Assembly (NCBI RefSeq): GCF_000964545.1
Contig: NZ_BBVD01000020.1
Location: forward strand, 1-14,766
Source: Comamonas thiooxydans
GTDB taxonomy: Bacteria > Pseudomonadota > Gammaproteobacteria > Burkholderiales > Burkholderiaceae_C
Direction: 5' to 3'
DNA length: 14,766 nucleotides
In this document: positions 13,815 to 14,766 of the stretch, in pieces
Layout: each line of letters starts with the position of its first letter
Position numbering within the stretch: position 1 is the stretch's first letter
Made by a program: the position numbers and the translations under genes
Notes under the pieces: generated by a model
What the model was told of the DNA's origin: nothing
Database searches by the model: none
Seen by the model: the letters and a program-made list of their open reading frames with translations, nothing else

Positions 13815-14766
13815 ATGCACAAGCGCAGCCTGCTGCAGGCGGCCGTTCTGGCGGCCATGGTGGTTCATGTTCCCGGCGCCCTGGCGCAATCCGAAATCCG
13901 CATTGCCCATGTCTACAGCAAGACCGGGCCGCTGGAGGCCTACGGCAAGCAGACCCAGGCCGGGCTGCTGATGGGGCTTGAATATGCCACGGGCGGCAGC
14001 ATGACGGTGGCAGGCAAGAAGCTGGTGCTTATCGAAAAGGATGACCAGGGCAAGCCCGATCTGGGCAAGAGCCTGCTGGCCGCAGCCTATTCGGACGACA
14101 AGGCAGATCTGGCTGTCGGCCCCAGCGCGTCGGGCGTGGCGCTGGCCATGCTGCCCGTGGCCGAGGAGTACAAGAAGATCCTGATCGTCGAGCCCGCCGT
14201 GGCCGATTCCATCACCGGCGACAAGTGGAACAAGTACATCTTCCGCACGGGCCGCAACTCCAGCCAGGACGCGATCAGCAATGCCGTGGCCATCGACAGG
14301 CCCGGCGTGACGATTGCGACGCTGGCCCAGGACAATGCCTTCGGTCGCGATGGCGTCAAGGCCTTCAAGGAAGCGGTCAAAAAAGGCAAGCTGGTGCATG
14401 AGGAGTACCTGCCCGCCGCCACCACCGATTTCACGGCCGGGGCCCAGCGCCTGATCGACAGGCTCAAGGATGTTCCGGGCAGGAAGGTGATCTGGATTGT
14501 CTGGGCCGGTGCCGGCAACCCCTTCAAGATCGTCGACATGGACCTCAAGCGCTACGGCATCGAGATCGCCACGGGCGGCAACATACTGCCCGCCATGGCG
14601 GCCTACAAGAATCTGCCGGGCATGGAGGGCGCCACCTACTATTACTTCGGCATTCCCAAGAACCCGGTGAACGAAGCCATGGTCTCCATGAGTTACAAGC
14701 AGTTCAAGGCTCCGCCGGACTTCTTCACGGCGGGCGGTTTCTCGGCCGCCATGGCCATCGTCACGG
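13815..14766 (+). CDS. ABC transporter substrate-binding protein, branched-chain amino acid type (partial, 3' end beyond window)
   Basis: Family role: periplasmic type-I binding protein (Peripla_BP_6/LivK-like) that hands amino acids, amides or aromatic and other organic acids to an ABC importer. Seen: 317 complete codons, open at the window edge, roughly three quarters or more of a typical 380-400-aa protein. A 24-residue signal peptide (MHKRSLLQAAVLAAMVVH...) has a likely ALA/QS cleavage site. The mature start, EIRIAHVYSKTGPLEAYGKQ, is the signature first strand and ligand loop. Further family blocks are LIEKDDQGKP, LAVGPSASGVALAMLPVAEEYKK, YIFRTGRNSSQDA and TLAQDNAFGRDGVKAFKE. AAGGAGA (13802-13808) sits 6 nt before ATG 13815, which settles the start. 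It has its own sigma-54 promoter and is cut off from the amidohydrolase by a terminator. Permease and ATPase genes are expected further downstream. The ligand is unknown. Confidence 0.92.
   Translation, partial: MHKRSLLQAAVLAAMVVHVPGALAQSEIRIAHVYSKTGPLEAYGKQTQAGLLMGLEYATGGSMTVAGKKLVLIEKDDQGKPDLGKSLLAAAYSDDKADLAVGPSASGVALAMLPVAEEYKKILIVEPAVADSITGDKWNKYIFRTGRNSSQDAISNAVAIDRPGVTIATLAQDNAFGRDGVKAFKEAVKKGKLVHEEYLPAATTDFTAGAQRLIDRLKDVPGRKVIWIVWAGAGNPFKIVDMDLKRYGIEIATGGNILPAMAAYKNLPGMEGATYYYFGIPKNPVNEAMVSMSYKQFKAPPDFFTAGGFSAAMAIVT

Overview
The window is a gene-dense, high-GC bacterial chromosome segment. The protein content suggests a betaproteobacterium, most likely Comamonadaceae (Comamonas or Delftia-like): a TctCBA tricarboxylate-type importer with the TctDE two-component system beside it, a proteobacterial Hsp15, an RsuA pseudouridine synthase, and a sigma-54 regulator next to an acetoacetyl-CoA-synthetase-like ligase and a branched-chain-type ABC binding protein. 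The genus assignment is inference from gene content and style, not from a database comparison. No tRNA, rRNA, CRISPR array, insertion sequence or integrase was found.

Layout. Positions 57-803 (+) encode an RsuA-type 16S rRNA pseudouridine synthase. It converges on a secreted or membrane-anchored non-specific nuclease (869-1759, -), and a symmetric terminator hairpin lies between them. Next on the minus strand is a likely operon, read right to left: tctD (response regulator), tctE (sensor kinase, 4-nt ATGA overlap with tctD), hslR (Hsp15) and an unrecognised 255-aa membrane-anchored protein. A 167-nt gap full of dyads separates this protein from the nuclease. Divergently from tctD run tctC, tctB and tctA (5537-8855, +), ending at a strong intrinsic terminator. 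The tctD-tctC divergent region carries a 9-bp inverted repeat that encloses a TTGACA -35 box. The tctC-tctB gap carries two stem-loops.

The right third is a second functional block: a PAS-AAA+-Fis sigma-54 activator (9014-10558), an acetoacetyl-CoA-synthetase-family ligase (10644-12632), a metal-dependent amidohydrolase (12680-13561) that ends inside its own terminator hairpin, and an ABC importer substrate-binding protein (from 13815, cut by the window edge). A near-consensus sigma-54 (-24/-12) promoter lies 60-75 nt upstream of the binding-protein start, and palindromic elements lie further upstream where an activator could bind. This suggests that the regulator controls uptake of a substrate that is then activated to a beta-ketoacyl-CoA and possibly cleaved by the amidohydrolase.

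How they work together. In the tct block, TctDE presumably senses an extracytoplasmic carboxylate and switches on TctC (periplasmic capture) with TctAB (secondary membrane importer). In the second block, the importer, CoA ligase and hydrolase look like an uptake-activate-cleave route for an organic acid. The actual substrates cannot be read from the sequence.
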